Shown: positions 52,373 to 62,487 of the stretch, piece after piece
How positions within the stretch are numbered: the stretch's first letter is position 1
Layout: each line of letters starts with the position of its first letter
Source of the DNA: Lachnospiraceae bacterium YSD2013
Lineage (GTDB): Bacteria > Bacillota > Clostridia > Lachnospirales > Lachnospiraceae
Direction: 5' to 3'
NCBI GenBank assembly: GCA_900100895.1
Contig: FMTX01000013.1
Span: forward strand, 1-64,000
Length of the DNA stretch: 64,000 bases
The notes under the pieces: generated by a model
Databases searched by the model: none
The model's input: the letters and a program-made list of their open reading frames with translations, nothing else
What the model was told of the DNA's origin: nothing
Translations under genes and position numbers: made by a program

Positions 52373-53368
52373 TTATCTTTCTTCTCTGAAATAAGACAGT
52401 CCCAACGATGCCGGGGGCTGATTCTCGCGCTTATTACGCATGCTGGTAATAACAAGCACTACAAGGGTAACAATGTAAGGTATCATCTTGTAGATTTCCT
52501 TGTACTCCATGTGATCCATACCGGTAGGAATGTAGAGGTAAAGGATATACAAACCACCGAACAGAATAGATGCAAGCACGCTCATGTTAGGACGCCAGAT
52601 GGTGAAGATTACAAGAGCGATAGCAAGCCATCCTCTGTCACCGAATCCGTCGTTACTCCATACGCCGCATGCGTAGTCCATAATGTAATAAAGTCCGCCG
52701 AGACCCGCAATCATACAACCGAGGCATGTAGCCACGTACTTGTACTTAGTGACGCTGATACCTGCTGCATCTGCTGTTGTAGGGCTCTCGCCAACCGCAC
52801 GAAGGTGAAGACCCACTCTCGTACGCTTAAGGACAAAAGAAGCCACAAGTGCAATTATAATCGCAAGGTAAGCAAGGAAACCGTATGACAAGAAAATCTT
52901 GCCAAACCATCCCGCATCAGCCGACACGATTGTCTTACTGAAATAAGTACTGGTCTTTGTGAGCGCTATAGAAGGCACATCAAGACCCGAAAGCTTAATA
53001 AGCGAACCGCCGAAGAAGTTACCGAATCCGACACCGAACGTGGTCATCGCAAGACCTGTAACGTTCTGATTGGCTCTCAGTGTAATCGTTAAGAAGCTGT
53101 ACAAAAGCCCCATCAAAAGTGAGCCCACAAGCGAGCACAAAAGCGGAATCGCAATCATCAGGAATCCGTTCTCCGTCGCGCCGTTTCTTATGGCCTGCTC
53201 GTAAAAGAAAGAGCCGATAACGCCGCTGATTGCACCCACATACATAACGCCGGGAATACCAAGGTTAAGATTACCCGACTTCTGAGTAATAATCTCACCG
53301 GTGCTGCCGTATAAAAGAGGAATACCCTGGCCAACCGCACGAGGGATAAATGCTACCAAATCTATCAT
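52373..53368 (-). CDS. Nucleoside ABC transporter permease
   Basis: This 331-residue permease of the branched-chain amino acid/nucleoside type (YufQ/NupQ-like) has about nine hydrophobic segments and the conserved region GLHLRAVGESPTTADAAGISV. It overlaps the other permease gene by 4 bp. With that permease, the double ATPase and the BMP lipoprotein it forms a complete importer for purine nucleosides, fitting its riboswitch control. Confidence 0.88.
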   Translation of the reverse strand: MIDLVAFIPRAVGQGIPLLYGSTGEIITQKSGNLNLGIPGVMYVGAISGVIGSFFYEQAIRNGATENGFLMIAIPLLCSLVGSLLMGLLYSFLTITLRANQNVTGLAMTTFGVGFGNFFGGSLIKLSGLDVPSIALTKTSTYFSKTIVSADAGWFGKIFLSYGFLAYLAIIIALVASFVLKRTRVGLHLRAVGESPTTADAAGISVTKYKYVATCLGCMIAGLGGLYYIMDYACGVWSNDGFGDRGWLAIALVIFTIWRPNMSVLASILFGGLYILYLYIPTGMDHMEYKEIYKMIPYIVTLVVLVITSMRNKRENQPPASLGLSYFREER

Positions 53369-54474
53369 TTCTCTTCCTCCTTCTTATTTGATTTTCTAAA
53401 GTTAATCTTATAGTAAATAAAGAACTCGCATCCGATGATGAAGAAAAGAATAATACCGGTTAAGATATCGGAAAAAGAATGATTCAGTCCGAATCTTGTG
53501 GAAATCTCTCCGGCACCGCGTCCGAGGAAAACTATAAGAAAGCTCGTAAATACCATGGTCAAAGGATTGAACTTAGCAAGCCACGAAACCATAACTGCGG
53601 TAAATCCCTGTCCGCCAGCTATTGTAGTCGTAACGGTATGGTTAATACCGCCCACAAGCATAAGTCCCGCAAGACCGCACAATCCGCCGGACAAAAGCAT
53701 GGTACGGATAATAACCTTCTTAACCTTCATGCCGACATATCTTGCGGTATTCTCACTCTCACCCACAACAGCAATTTCATAACCGTGCTTGCTGTAGTTA
53801 AGATAAATATACATACCGATTGTAACGATGGCAGCCACAAGAATGCTGAGTAAGTACTTGTTACCAATCTGAGGAAGCCAGCCAAGCTCTGTGCTCTGGT
53901 TAATGATACCAATCTTACCCGAGCCCTTGGGAACTTCCCATCTTACGGTGTAAAAAGCAACCAGCTGAGTCGCGATATAGTTCATCATAAGGGTCGCAAG
54001 CGTCTCGTTGGTGTTCCATTTAGCCTTAAAGAAAGCCGGAACAAATCCCCAGAAAGCGCCCGCTGCGATAGATGTAACAATCATGCAGATGATAATCATC
54101 ACATTGTTCATCTTGCCCGCAAGCTGAATCATACATGCCGCAGCCGCAAGACCGCCAATAAGCACCTGACCCTCACCGCCGATATTCCAGAACTTCATCT
54201 TAAACGCAGGTGTGAGCGCAAGTGAAATAATAAGCAAAATCGAAAGGTCCTGGAATGTAACCCAGGTCTTTCTGGCGGAGCCGAAAGCTCCTTTAAAAAT
54301 CGTAGCGTAAACCGACAACGGATTGTCCTTGGTAAGCACAGTCGTTACAATCGCGCATACCACAAGCGCCGCCAAAATCGCAAGGACACGGATACCCCAG
54401 GCCTTGCCCGCAGGGATGGCGTCGCGCTTAACTATGTGAAAAAGAGGTTCTTTGACCTTGTCCTGATTAGTCAC
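53365..54474 (-). CDS. Nucleoside ABC transporter permease
   Basis: This 369-residue permease (YufP/NupP-like) has a cytoplasmic N-terminus, then eight to ten hydrophobic segments. It carries the conserved stretches NIGGEGQVLIGGLAAA and YEIAVVGESENTARYVGM. It overlaps the ATPase gene by 8 bp and the second permease by 4 bp, so expression is coupled. Confidence 0.9.
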   Translation of the reverse strand: MTNQDKVKEPLFHIVKRDAIPAGKAWGIRVLAILAALVVCAIVTTVLTKDNPLSVYATIFKGAFGSARKTWVTFQDLSILLIISLALTPAFKMKFWNIGGEGQVLIGGLAAAACMIQLAGKMNNVMIIICMIVTSIAAGAFWGFVPAFFKAKWNTNETLATLMMNYIATQLVAFYTVRWEVPKGSGKIGIINQSTELGWLPQIGNKYLLSILVAAIVTIGMYIYLNYSKHGYEIAVVGESENTARYVGMKVKKVIIRTMLLSGGLCGLAGLMLVGGINHTVTTTIAGGQGFTAVMVSWLAKFNPLTMVFTSFLIVFLGRGAGEISTRFGLNHSFSDILTGIILFFIIGCEFFIYYKINFRKSNKKEEEK

Positions 54475-55999
54475 TTAACTTGCCACCTCCTACTCTTGTC
54501 ATCATCATGCCGACAGTGTTCTTGTCAGTGGTGCGTCCGTCCACGATACCGCTTACCTTACCGCCGCACAGAACTAAAATCTTATCGGAAATCTCCAGCA
54601 AAACATCCAGGTCTTCGCCGACAAACACAACTGCTACGCCCGCTTTCTTTTGCTGATTGATTAAGTCGTAAATTGTGTAGGATGAGTTGATGTCGAGGCC
54701 ACGCACCGCATAAGCAGTAAGCAATACGGTAGGTGCGGAAGCAATCTCACGTCCTACGAGTACCTTCTGAACGTTACCGCCGGAAAGTCTTCTTACGGGA
54801 GTGGTGACGCCGGGAGTTACGACCTCAAGGTCTCTGACAACGTCTTCCGCAAGGTGCTTGGGCGCCTTTCTGTCGGTGAATACGGTCTTGCCTCGTCTGA
54901 AGGAACGAAGCATCATGTTGTCGGTCAAGTCCATGTTACCCACAAGTCCCATACCGAGTCTGTCCTCGGGGACAAAAGAAAGCGTAACGCCCATGGAAGC
55001 TATCTTAAGGGGATCCTTGCCGAGCAATTCGTCGTGCTCACCGTTATCATCGATGTAACTGATACTTCCCGCCTCCGCAGGCTGAAGACCCGCGATAGCT
55101 TCAAGAAGTTCTTTCTGACCGCAACCCGAAATGCCCGCGATACCTAAAATTTCTCCGCTGTTGGCGGTAAAAGAAACATCGTCAAGCTTAATAATTCCGT
55201 CTTCGTTACGAACGGTTAAGTTCTTAACCTCTATACGAGGCTTGGGATTGACGGGATCGGGTCTCTCTATATTAAGGGTCACGGAGTGGCCTACCATCAT
55301 GTCTGTCATCTCCTGAGCCGTTGTGTCCGCTGTAATCATGTCACCCACATACTCGCCGCGACGAAGAACCGCCACTCTGTCGGAGAGGCTCTCTACCTCG
55401 TGCATCTTATGGGTAATGATGACGATAGCCTTGCCGTCATCACGCATGTTTCTGAGTACGTTAAAGAGTTTCTCAATCTCCTGAGGAGTAAGTACCGCTG
55501 TGGGCTCATCAAGTATTAAGATGTCGGCGCCACGGTACAATACCTTAACGATTTCAACCGTCTGCTTTTCGGATACCGACATATCGTAAATCTTACGATT
55601 GGGGGCTACCTCAAAACCGTAACGGTCGCAAATATCAGCTATCTTGGCAATGGCGGCCTTAAGATTAAGCTTACCTTCCATACCGAGTATGATATTCTCA
55701 GCCGCAGTAAGTACATCCACAAGCTTAAAATGCTGGTGAACCATACCGATTCCGAGAGAATACGCATCACGAGGGGAGCGTATTACCTCTTCCTTGCCAT
55801 TGATAAAAATCTGTCCTTCATCGGGAAAATAAATACCGGAGAGCATATTCATCAAAGTGGTCTTACCACTTCCGTTCTCTCCCAAAAGGGCTAAGATTTC
55901 GCCCTTGTAGATATCAAGATTTACCTTCGAATTGGCTGTAACCGAACCGAAGGTCTTGGTTACGTTTCTTAGCGACACTGCCGCTTGTTTCTTATCCAA
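54467..55999 (-). CDS. Nucleoside ABC transporter ATPase with two nucleotide-binding domains
   Basis: This 510-residue protein holds two ABC domains (YufO/NupO type). The first has Walker A GENGSGKTT and Walker B ILILDEPTAVL, with a variant signature (DMSVSEKQ). The second has a changed Walker A (GISGCGQKE) and signature RLSGGNVQK but a poor Walker B (TVLLTAYAVRGLD, with no DE). One composite site is therefore probably degenerate, as in this family. It energises purine nucleoside import. Confidence 0.9.
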   Translation of the reverse strand: MDKKQAAVSLRNVTKTFGSVTANSKVNLDIYKGEILALLGENGSGKTTLMNMLSGIYFPDEGQIFINGKEEVIRSPRDAYSLGIGMVHQHFKLVDVLTAAENIILGMEGKLNLKAAIAKIADICDRYGFEVAPNRKIYDMSVSEKQTVEIVKVLYRGADILILDEPTAVLTPQEIEKLFNVLRNMRDDGKAIVIITHKMHEVESLSDRVAVLRRGEYVGDMITADTTAQEMTDMMVGHSVTLNIERPDPVNPKPRIEVKNLTVRNEDGIIKLDDVSFTANSGEILGIAGISGCGQKELLEAIAGLQPAEAGSISYIDDNGEHDELLGKDPLKIASMGVTLSFVPEDRLGMGLVGNMDLTDNMMLRSFRRGKTVFTDRKAPKHLAEDVVRDLEVVTPGVTTPVRRLSGGNVQKVLVGREIASAPTVLLTAYAVRGLDINSSYTIYDLINQQKKAGVAVVFVGEDLDVLLEISDKILVLCGGKVSGIVDGRTTDKNTVGMMMTRVGGGKLSD

Positions 56000-56021
56000 A
56001 TCCGTACTCCTCTATTAAAAT

Positions 56022-56110
56022 TGGATTTCGCTTGCGAAATTCCATGCGCCTCGTGCGGTTGCCTTAGCAACAAATTTCCGCGCGCACGAGTGTGATCCTG
56101 CGGAGCATTT
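56022..56110. repeat. Cluster of palindromes between the BMP lipoprotein and ATPase genes
   Basis: This 220-nt gap holds the perfect hairpin ATTTCGC-TT-GCGAAAT, flanked by TGG/CCA, then CTCGTGCG ... CGCACGAG enclosing GTTGC-CTTA-GCAAC. The density of nested palindromes is like a repetitive extragenic element. It may also protect the lipoprotein mRNA, giving more binding protein than transporter. Confidence 0.5.
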
Positions 56111-56142
56111 TTATTTCAATTGCTTTTTATTGAAATAAAATA

Positions 56143-56178
56143 AAAGACAAAGGGCGGCAGGTGTGCCACCCTTTGAAT
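56143..56178 (-). terminator. Terminator-like hairpin after the BMP lipoprotein gene
   Basis: On the minus strand AAAGGGTGGC and GCCGCCCTTT form a stem followed by a T-rich stretch, about 45 nt past the lipoprotein stop codon. It probably gives partial termination between the binding protein and the rest of the importer operon. Confidence 0.65.
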
Positions 56179-56220
56179 TTTATCAAAAATCTATGTCACT
56201 CTTCAAGTAGTTACGCCAAA

Positions 56221-57474
56221 TTAGAATGCGCTGTTAAGAAGGGTGATGCCGTCGATATTTAAGTTAAAGTAAGGAGCTGAACGGAATGTGGATTCTTCGA
56301 ATGCTCCGTCAACGATAACTTCGTGGTCGCCTTCGTATGCTGCGTCGGTATCAACGTCTGCCATGCAAGATGTAACAGCTTCGCCGTTTACGGTGAATGT
56401 AGCGGTATCGAATACCTTAAGGCTGCCGTCTACAAGCTTAGCCTTAGCTGCGTCGATAGCTTCCTGAGTTCCGGGAGCTGCTGCGCCGCCAAGCTCGGTA
56501 AGAAGAACGGATTCGGTAGCGATTGTACCGGTCCAGTCAGCTTCGAAAGTCTCGCCTGCTGCTGCCTTGGTAATTGCATATTCAAAGTAAGGAGCCCAGT
56601 TGATTCTGGAAGATACGATGAATGTGTTCGGAGCTACGCTTGCGGTAGAACCGTTGTAAGAAACGTTGGGAACGCCTGCGGTCTCACATGCGGTAGGAGC
56701 ACCCATGGAGTCTGCGTGCTGTGAAATAAGTACACAGTTGTCAGCGATAAGTGTGTTAGCGCCTTCCTTCTCAGCGGTCTCATCATACCATGAACCGGTG
56801 AAGGTAACTTCCATTGTAGCGGAAGGGCAAACGGAACGAGCGCCGAGGAAGAAAGATGTATAACCGGAAATAACTTCAGCGTATGTGTAAGCGCCGATAT
56901 AACCGATCTTAGCTTCTTCAGCGGTGATCTTGCCGTTTTCAATCATTTCGTTAAGCTTCATACCTGCTGCGATACCTGCAAGGTAACGACCTTCGTAGAT
57001 AGAAGCGAAAGCGTTGTGGTAATTGTCAAGGCCTTCGGTGTGAGCCTTGGTACCTGTAGCGTGGCAGAACTGAACGTCCTTGTATTCCTTGGCTGCCTGA
57101 ATCATGAAATCTTCATGACCGAAAGAATCTGCAAATACGATGCCGCATCCTTCGTCTGCAAGTTCAGCTGCTGCTTCGTAGCATTCCTGACCTTCGGGAA
57201 TGTTGGTCTTCATAACGTATTCGATGCCAAGCTTGTCGCAAGCTTCCTTGGCTGCATCGATAAAGTTCTTGTCGTAAGTAGAGTTCTCATCGTGAAGGAA
57301 GATAAATCCTGCCTTAATCTTCACGGGCTCAGTAACTTCGGTCTTGGTCTCTTCGGTGTTGGATGCTTCGGTCTTAACCTCTGCAGACTGAGAAGTCTCG
57401 GTCTTGGTCTCACCGCAAGCGCAAAGAGAAACAACCATAAGTAAAGATAACAAAAGTGCTGCAAATCTTTTCAT
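56221..57474 (-). CDS. BMP-family nucleoside-binding lipoprotein
   Basis: This 417-residue protein has a lipobox (SLCAC, C20), a Glu/Thr-rich linker (about 22-50) and the BMP/Med domain: IKAGFIFLHDENSTYDKNFIDAA, GYIGAYTYAEVISGYTSFFLGARS and SQHADSMGAPTAC. Family members bind purine nucleosides for ABC import. It is the first gene after the guanine-class riboswitch, which fits that role. Confidence 0.92.
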   Translation of the reverse strand: MKRFAALLLSLLMVVSLCACGETKTETSQSAEVKTEASNTEETKTEVTEPVKIKAGFIFLHDENSTYDKNFIDAAKEACDKLGIEYVMKTNIPEGQECYEAAAELADEGCGIVFADSFGHEDFMIQAAKEYKDVQFCHATGTKAHTEGLDNYHNAFASIYEGRYLAGIAAGMKLNEMIENGKITAEEAKIGYIGAYTYAEVISGYTSFFLGARSVCPSATMEVTFTGSWYDETAEKEGANTLIADNCVLISQHADSMGAPTACETAGVPNVSYNGSTASVAPNTFIVSSRINWAPYFEYAITKAAAGETFEADWTGTIATESVLLTELGGAAAPGTQEAIDAAKAKLVDGSLKVFDTATFTVNGEAVTSCMADVDTDAAYEGDHEVIVDGAFEESTFRSAPYFNLNIDGITLLNSAF

Positions 57475-57542
57475 TTCTCATTCTCCTCTTCTGTGGATGT
57501 GTTATTGTGACTTAATTAACTCAATATAGCTCTAAAAGAAAT

Positions 57543-57705
57543 AAAAAAAGCGACCTAGGATGAAATTTCCTAAACCGCTCACGAAATACATATGACAGAT
57601 CCCTAATCTTCTTCCCAATGCTGCCTTATGATATCTCGATAGTCCGGTTATTTACGGTATCCGGGTAGAAACTTCAAAACCATATCTTTTGATATATATC
57701 GAAAT
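57543..57705 (-). promoter_or_regulatory. Guanine-class purine riboswitch with terminator platform
   Basis: On the minus strand the aptamer (about 57633-57705) shows GATATGG, AAGTTTCTACC, ACCGTAAAT and GGACTATCGAG, the conserved purine-riboswitch core. The base before TAT is C, the position that selects guanine, hypoxanthine or xanthine over adenine. P1 can form from TTTCGA and TCGAGA. A downstream intrinsic terminator (GCG with TAGGA pairing with TCCTA and CGC, then seven T) lies at 57543-57579. Guanine should switch off the nucleoside importer/guaA operon. Confidence 0.92.
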
Positions 57706-57724
57706 TAATTATCTTTACGTTCCT

Positions 57725-57753
57725 ATTATAGGAATTACAAATTCAAAATTCAA
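57725..57753 (-). promoter_or_regulatory. Promoter of the riboswitch-controlled operon
   Basis: On the minus strand TTGAAT (complement of 57748-57753) and TATAAT (complement of 57725-57730) are separated by 17 bp, about 20 nt upstream of the aptamer. Confidence 0.75.
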
Positions 57754-57843
57754 TGTAGTAAATTGATAATTTTAAATATTTTTTAATAAAGCGTTTTGTT
57801 AACTTTGTGTTATAAATCAACAATATTGTTTTATTATGTCTAC

Positions 57844-58431
57844 CTACGCCTGTTCGCGGAAAGTAATCTTACCCGTAGCAGCATCCATGCTCTCCACAAT
57901 CGCAAGAGACTCAAGCTGATAGCCGAGGTTTCTGATCATCTGGCCACCGTGCTGGAAACCCTTCTCAATTGCTATACCGATACCCTCAACAGTAGCGCCC
58001 GCCTGAGAACAAATCTGGATAAGTCCCTGAAGCGCACATCCGTTGGCAAGAAAATCGTCGATAATAAGCACATGATCTTCCGGCCCAAGAAAACGCTTTG
58101 ACACGATTACGTGATTGATATTCTTATGTGTAAATGACTCAACCTCAGCGGTAAGCATTTCACCGTCAAGGTTAATGGACTGGGATTTCTTGGCAAATAC
58201 AACCGGCACGTCACCGAAATGACGGGCTACGATGCTGGCAATACCGATACCTGATGCTTCGATTGTAAGAATCTTGTTGATTTTCTTGCCTGCAAATCTC
58301 TTCGCGTACTCGGCGCCCATTTCATCAAAAAGCTTAACATCCATGCAGTGGTTAAGGAAGCTGTCTACCTTAAGCACGTTTCCTTCTTTGACCACTCCGT
58401 CTTTGAGAATTCTTTCTTCCAAACAGTTCAT
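57844..58431 (-). CDS. xpt: Xanthine phosphoribosyltransferase
   Basis: This 195-residue protein matches Xpt in length and in [31 protein letters not shown] in part, [13 protein letters not shown] and the PRPP loop [13 protein letters not shown]. It converts xanthine (or guanine) and PRPP to XMP (GMP). It follows the hybrid kinase gene by 20 nt on the same strand and lies just upstream of the riboswitch operon, but no riboswitch is seen directly before it. Confidence 0.95.
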   Translation of the reverse strand: MNCLEERILKDGVVKEGNVLKVDSFLNHCMDVKLFDEMGAEYAKRFAGKKINKILTIEASGIGIASIVARHFGDVPVVFAKKSQSINLDGEMLTAEVESFTHKNINHVIVSKRFLGPEDHVLIIDDFLANGCALQGLIQICSQAGATVEGIGIAIEKGFQHGGQMIRNLGYQLESLAIVESMDAATGKITFREQA

Positions 58432-58451
58432 GTCTGACTCCTCCGTATATC

Positions 58452-61400
58452 TTAATCTTCTTCTCCGTATGTAGCTAAAAGCTTCTCAACCTGCTCCTTG
58501 GATGCGTAGTAATCGCCTCTCTCTATGGAGTCCTTAAGCGCATCGAAAAGCGGAGCACGTTTGTCATCATAGTCCTCACGATGGATTTCGTCAAATAACT
58601 TTTCCGTCTCATCCATCTCGAATTCGTCAAGGCACTCAAGCATACGCTGAAGGATGCCCTTGATTCCAGCTCCTTCGGAAACAGGCTTTCTGCGGCTTAA
58701 CTTCTTCTCGGCATACGGCGAAAGAACGATTCCGTAATGCCTGTACTGTGACAAAAGGTCCGGCAGATTCTTCTTGATATACGCTTCATCCTCGGCCGCC
58801 GAAGCTTTCTCCATATCGGCCATGCGGGCAGACAATTCATCCATACCCATGGTGCGCGCAAGACCCTTGATGCCGTGTACCATAACGGTCAGGTTCTTGA
58901 AGTTGCCTTCGTTGACATATTTTCTGATTGTTTTTTCTTTGTCCGGAATTTCGAGAGCAAAGGTGGCTATCATGTCCTCGAACATCTCAAGGTTGCCGCC
59001 CGAGTACTTAATAGCCGAATCCTTATTGATTCCTTCTATGTCGGGGAACTCGTTCTTGGTCTTTAAGACTTCGGAACGTTTCTTTTTCTTTTCAAATACC
59101 AGAAGCTCCTTGGGCAGGTATTTCTTAAGCGCATCGGCAAAAGAATACATGTTGGCGGGCTTGAATACACAGCCGTTCATGCCTGCTGCCAGGTACTTCT
59201 CCATGGCGCCTTCAACGGAATTGGCCGTGTAGGCGACGATGGGAACCTTCGACATTGTGCCCTCTGTGGTCCTGATCTTCTTGGTGGTCTCGACGCCGTC
59301 CATACCCTCCATCATATAATCCATGAAAATAAGGTCATATGAACGTCCCACACCTATAAGGTCCAGGCACTCATAACCGCTTTTGGCGGTGTCTACGGAT
59401 ACATTGAATCGCTCAAGCATGTTGCGGGCAACCGACAGGTTCAGGGTGTTATCGTCCACTACCAGAATCTTCGCAGAAGGTGCCGCGAAGAGATTGTCGC
59501 TGGCCTTTTCATTCTCGATACGCATTTCCTGCTCGGCCAGAATTCTCTGGATGGTAAGCGCACTTAAGGGCGCTCTTACAAGAATGCTGTCGTCAATCTG
59601 CTTGGGAAGCTTTCTTCCCGATATAATGCCGACCTTAACATACGAGTCAGCTCTCTCAGAAGCCGCAACGCGCCTTGCATACTTGTCATAGTCGTAAATC
59701 AGTACGCGATAGAATCTTGCATCATCGGTAATCTTGCGAAGCTTAGACAGACCTTCCACTTCATCGTAAGGAATACCCATCTCAAAGCATGAATGCTTAA
59801 TCTCGTCCAAATCGTAATCGCTCTCGCCAAGGAAAGTAATCGAAAGCTTCTTGGCGAAATCAAAGTTTTCAAGAGTCTTCTTATCAAGAAGAAGCGAAGG
59901 AATGGTGACGGAGTAAACGTTTCCTTTGCCGCGAAGGCTGTACATGGACACATCGCCGTCGAGGGCCGCCGCAATCTTCTTGGCAACGGTTAAGCTGATG
60001 CCGTAACCGGTATTGTAATCGATGCCGAGAACGTCTCCTTCCGACACGATTCTGTCAAAATCTTCGGAAGAATTGAAAACGCTCTTACCCGTATCCTGAA
60101 CAGTGTAGATATACTTAAATCTTCCGTCCTTCAAATATTCGCCGGACACCCTCAGGCTTACAAAACCGTCATCTGTATAGCGAATCGCACCTGTAAGTAT
60201 ATTAAGGAGCACCTGTCTGATGCGCCTGTCATCGCCGATAGCGTTAATCGGTATATCCTCGGCAAAAGAAACCGAAAGCTTAACATTGTTACGGTCCACT
60301 CGGTCGTTACACATACCGACAATATTGTCGACAAGCGTAAATACACTGTAAGGAGCCATGTCCGAAGACTGCACTTTCTCGTATGAAGAAGAAGCCGTAA
60401 GAATGTTATAGAGAATATCGTCAAGGTTAATGGTGGACACGCGAATGTTCTCGGCATACTGCTTGAAATCTTCACGCGAAATATCCTCGGAGTTGATAAG
60501 CTCCGAAGCACCGATAATAGCGTTCAAAGGTGTTCTGATTTCGTGAGAAATATTGGTAAGAAGGTTCTGCCTGGTCTTTTCGTTGGCTTCCGCTTGCTTT
60601 TGCAGCAATGCGATATCGGAAATGTCGACTATCAGAATGGTATAACCCTGAATCTTGCCCTCGCTCAGAATTCGGTCCGCAGTAACCTTGTAGGTGGAAC
60701 CGTTAATCTCGGTCTGGAATTCCTTACGACGGGTAATTGTTCTGAAATACTCTGAATCTCCCGAAGCCATCTCCGGCAGAACGGTGTAAGCGATATCGTT
60801 GCAATAAAGCACTTCAAAATTATCGGACAGCACCACAAAACCTGCGCCGATGTCATTGATAAGGCTCTGTCTTGCAAGGGTATCGTAATTGAATATATGG
60901 TATCTGAAAGAAAGAATGGAATATACTGTGGATGTGGTCGCCCATGTAAGCGGCAATATGCTCACCATACTGTAATAATGTGTCTCGTAAATAATCTGGG
61001 TAACGACCTGAAACACACCTGCCGCCAAAAAGAAAATAGAATTGACTAATACACGGCGCTCGGCACGTTTTCTCCGGTCCAGAAGGTTACGGGCGGCATA
61101 AACGCCTCCCCAGATGCCTATCGCCATAATATAGAAAATGTGTGCCCAATACATATAGCCTCTGTCGCCTACAAGAATGGACACTCCGCTTACGGATTCG
61201 AGTCTTAAATTGGCAAGGAATGGATCGTCCAAAATATTCCTGCCGGCATGGGCAAAGAAACCTCCCAGCGTTATAAATCCGGGAATCATCAGATAGCCGC
61301 CGTGCTTAATCTTGTTGATGCGACATACATAAGTAACGTATCCGCCCAGGAAGAAAACACTGCCTATCATGATTATCTTGTGATAGATAATGGCATTGCT

Positions 61401-61580
61401 AAGCTGCGTACACAAGCCTACGCCATACCATCCCGCCGTTACGATAAATACACCGCAGGTAGTGACAAAGAGATCCCTGTTATCCTCTGCATCAAGGCGC
61501 TTGAAAAGAGCAATAATCAAGTTAAAAACGCCTACTAACAATATGATGTTGGCAATATTGTATGAAACGTAAAACGACAC
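58452..61580 (-). CDS. Hybrid sensor histidine kinase (7TM, PAS, kinase, receiver, HPt)
   Basis: This 1042-residue protein has about seven N-terminal transmembrane segments (1-230) and a PAS-like domain (about 235-330). HisKA carries H346 ([14 protein letters not shown]). The HATPase domain has [14 protein letters not shown] and [13 protein letters not shown] degenerate receiver (about 570-680) is followed by a true receiver with D754 ([15 protein letters not shown]) and a C-terminal HPt with H902 ([10 protein letters not shown]). This is a full phosphorelay in one chain. The N-box Asn is replaced ([12 protein letters not shown]), which may affect ATP binding. No separate response regulator lies nearby; the signal and output are unknown. 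Confidence 0.9.
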   Translation of the reverse strand: MSFYVSYNIANIILLVGVFNLIIALFKRLDAEDNRDLFVTTCGVFIVTAGWYGVGLCTQLSNAIIYHKIIMIGSVFFLGGYVTYVCRINKIKHGGYLMIPGFITLGGFFAHAGRNILDDPFLANLRLESVSGVSILVGDRGYMYWAHIFYIMAIGIWGGVYAARNLLDRRKRAERRVLVNSIFFLAAGVFQVVTQIIYETHYYSMVSILPLTWATTSTVYSILSFRYHIFNYDTLARQSLINDIGAGFVVLSDNFEVLYCNDIAYTVLPEMASGDSEYFRTITRRKEFQTEINGSTYKVTADRILSEGKIQGYTILIVDISDIALLQKQAEANEKTRQNLLTNISHEIRTPLNAIIGASELINSEDISREDFKQYAENIRVSTINLDDILYNILTASSSYEKVQSSDMAPYSVFTLVDNIVGMCNDRVDRNNVKLSVSFAEDIPINAIGDDRRIRQVLLNILTGAIRYTDDGFVSLRVSGEYLKDGRFKYIYTVQDTGKSVFNSSEDFDRIVSEGDVLGIDYNTGYGISLTVAKKIAAALDGDVSMYSLRGKGNVYSVTIPSLLLDKKTLENFDFAKKLSITFLGESDYDLDEIKHSCFEMGIPYDEVEGLSKLRKITDDARFYRVLIYDYDKYARRVAASERADSYVKVGIISGRKLPKQIDDSILVRAPLSALTIQRILAEQEMRIENEKASDNLFAAPSAKILVVDDNTLNLSVARNMLERFNVSVDTAKSGYECLDLIGVGRSYDLIFMDYMMEGMDGVETTKKIRTTEGTMSKVPIVAYTANSVEGAMEKYLAAGMNGCVFKPANMYSFADALKKYLPKELLVFEKKKKRSEVLKTKNEFPDIEGINKDSAIKYSGGNLEMFEDMIATFALEIPDKEKTIRKYVNEGNFKNLTVMVHGIKGLARTMGMDELSARMADMEKASAAEDEAYIKKNLPDLLSQYRHYGIVLSPYAEKKLSRRKPVSEGAGIKGILQRMLECLDEFEMDETEKLFDEIHREDYDDKRAPLFDALKDSIERGDYYASKEQVEKLLATYGEED

Positions 61581-61607
61581 TCTGTAATCTCCCCAAATCC
61601 GCGGTAA

Positions 61608-62315
61608 CTATTTCTTCTTTACAACTTTGGTAATGCTAAGAATATAGTCCGTAACACCTTTATGAAGTTCTTCTTCCGAAGAATATTCAAGGCCGATTCT
61701 GTCGGCCAGTTTAATATATATAAGTTCGTTCATGGCATCCTTGAGCGCTTCGTCTTCAAGAGAGACGCTGCTTAACTCAAGGTAATGTTCGGGATCGATT
61801 TCGTATCCGGCCGCAAGGTCTGCGTAATCTTTAAGAATGTTTTCTTTGAACTTAAGGATATAGCCTTCGGGAATCTCTGCGAATTCCGCATCGGTGCGTA
61901 GTGCAGTCAGTGCCGCGTCGAGTTTCTTATCTTCGTTTTCTTTGGCTATAAAGTCCTTGACTACGCCTCTTACAAAAACTTTAAATTCATTGAGCGTCGA
62001 AAAAGCGGGAATGTTAAGAAGCCGTATCGACTCTTCACTGAGCGGCAAAATGTTGCCTTCCTCGTCGGTAAGGTTCTCCCGATCCCTGGCAAGTCTTTCA
62101 TAATAACGATTGATGTAATCATCCGTCAGTTCTTCGGAAAACTCCGATTTGTCGATTGTTACCTCAATCTTGTTATAGTCGGGAAGATTTATGAGATACT
62201 CATCCACATCGGATGCGTCTATATTAACCGGTTCTATAACCTTTTCCTTCGGTCCGCAGGCAGTTGTAAACACTAACATAACCGCTGCCGTCCAAAGAAG
62301 AATTCGCTTCTTCAT
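61608..62315 (-). CDS. Lipoprotein of unknown function (trigger-factor/SurA-like helical region)
   Basis: This 235-residue protein has a signal peptide with a lipobox (FTTAC, C20) and a mostly helical mature part. The layout EVTIDKSEFSEELTDDYINRYYERLA followed by long helices recalls the C-terminal, chaperone-like part of trigger factor or SurA-type lipoproteins. That likeness is weak. It precedes the hybrid kinase gene by 27 nt and may be cotranscribed, perhaps giving the kinase an extracytoplasmic partner. Confidence 0.75.
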   Translation of the reverse strand: MKKRILLWTAAVMLVFTTACGPKEKVIEPVNIDASDVDEYLINLPDYNKIEVTIDKSEFSEELTDDYINRYYERLARDRENLTDEEGNILPLSEESIRLLNIPAFSTLNEFKVFVRGVVKDFIAKENEDKKLDAALTALRTDAEFAEIPEGYILKFKENILKDYADLAAGYEIDPEHYLELSSVSLEDEALKDAMNELIYIKLADRIGLEYSSEEELHKGVTDYILSITKVVKKK

Positions 62316-62487
62316 GAAACAAACCTCACTTGCTTATATATGCGCAGAAACCCGCACTATTGATTATGCCACATAGGCCTTACAAATTCAATATTTCCCT
62401 TTGTTTATAGAAATTTCCTTGTTTTTACAAATTAACAATGTTACAATGTGGTAGCATTATTTCGAAAGACACACAGGAGGTTATGAA

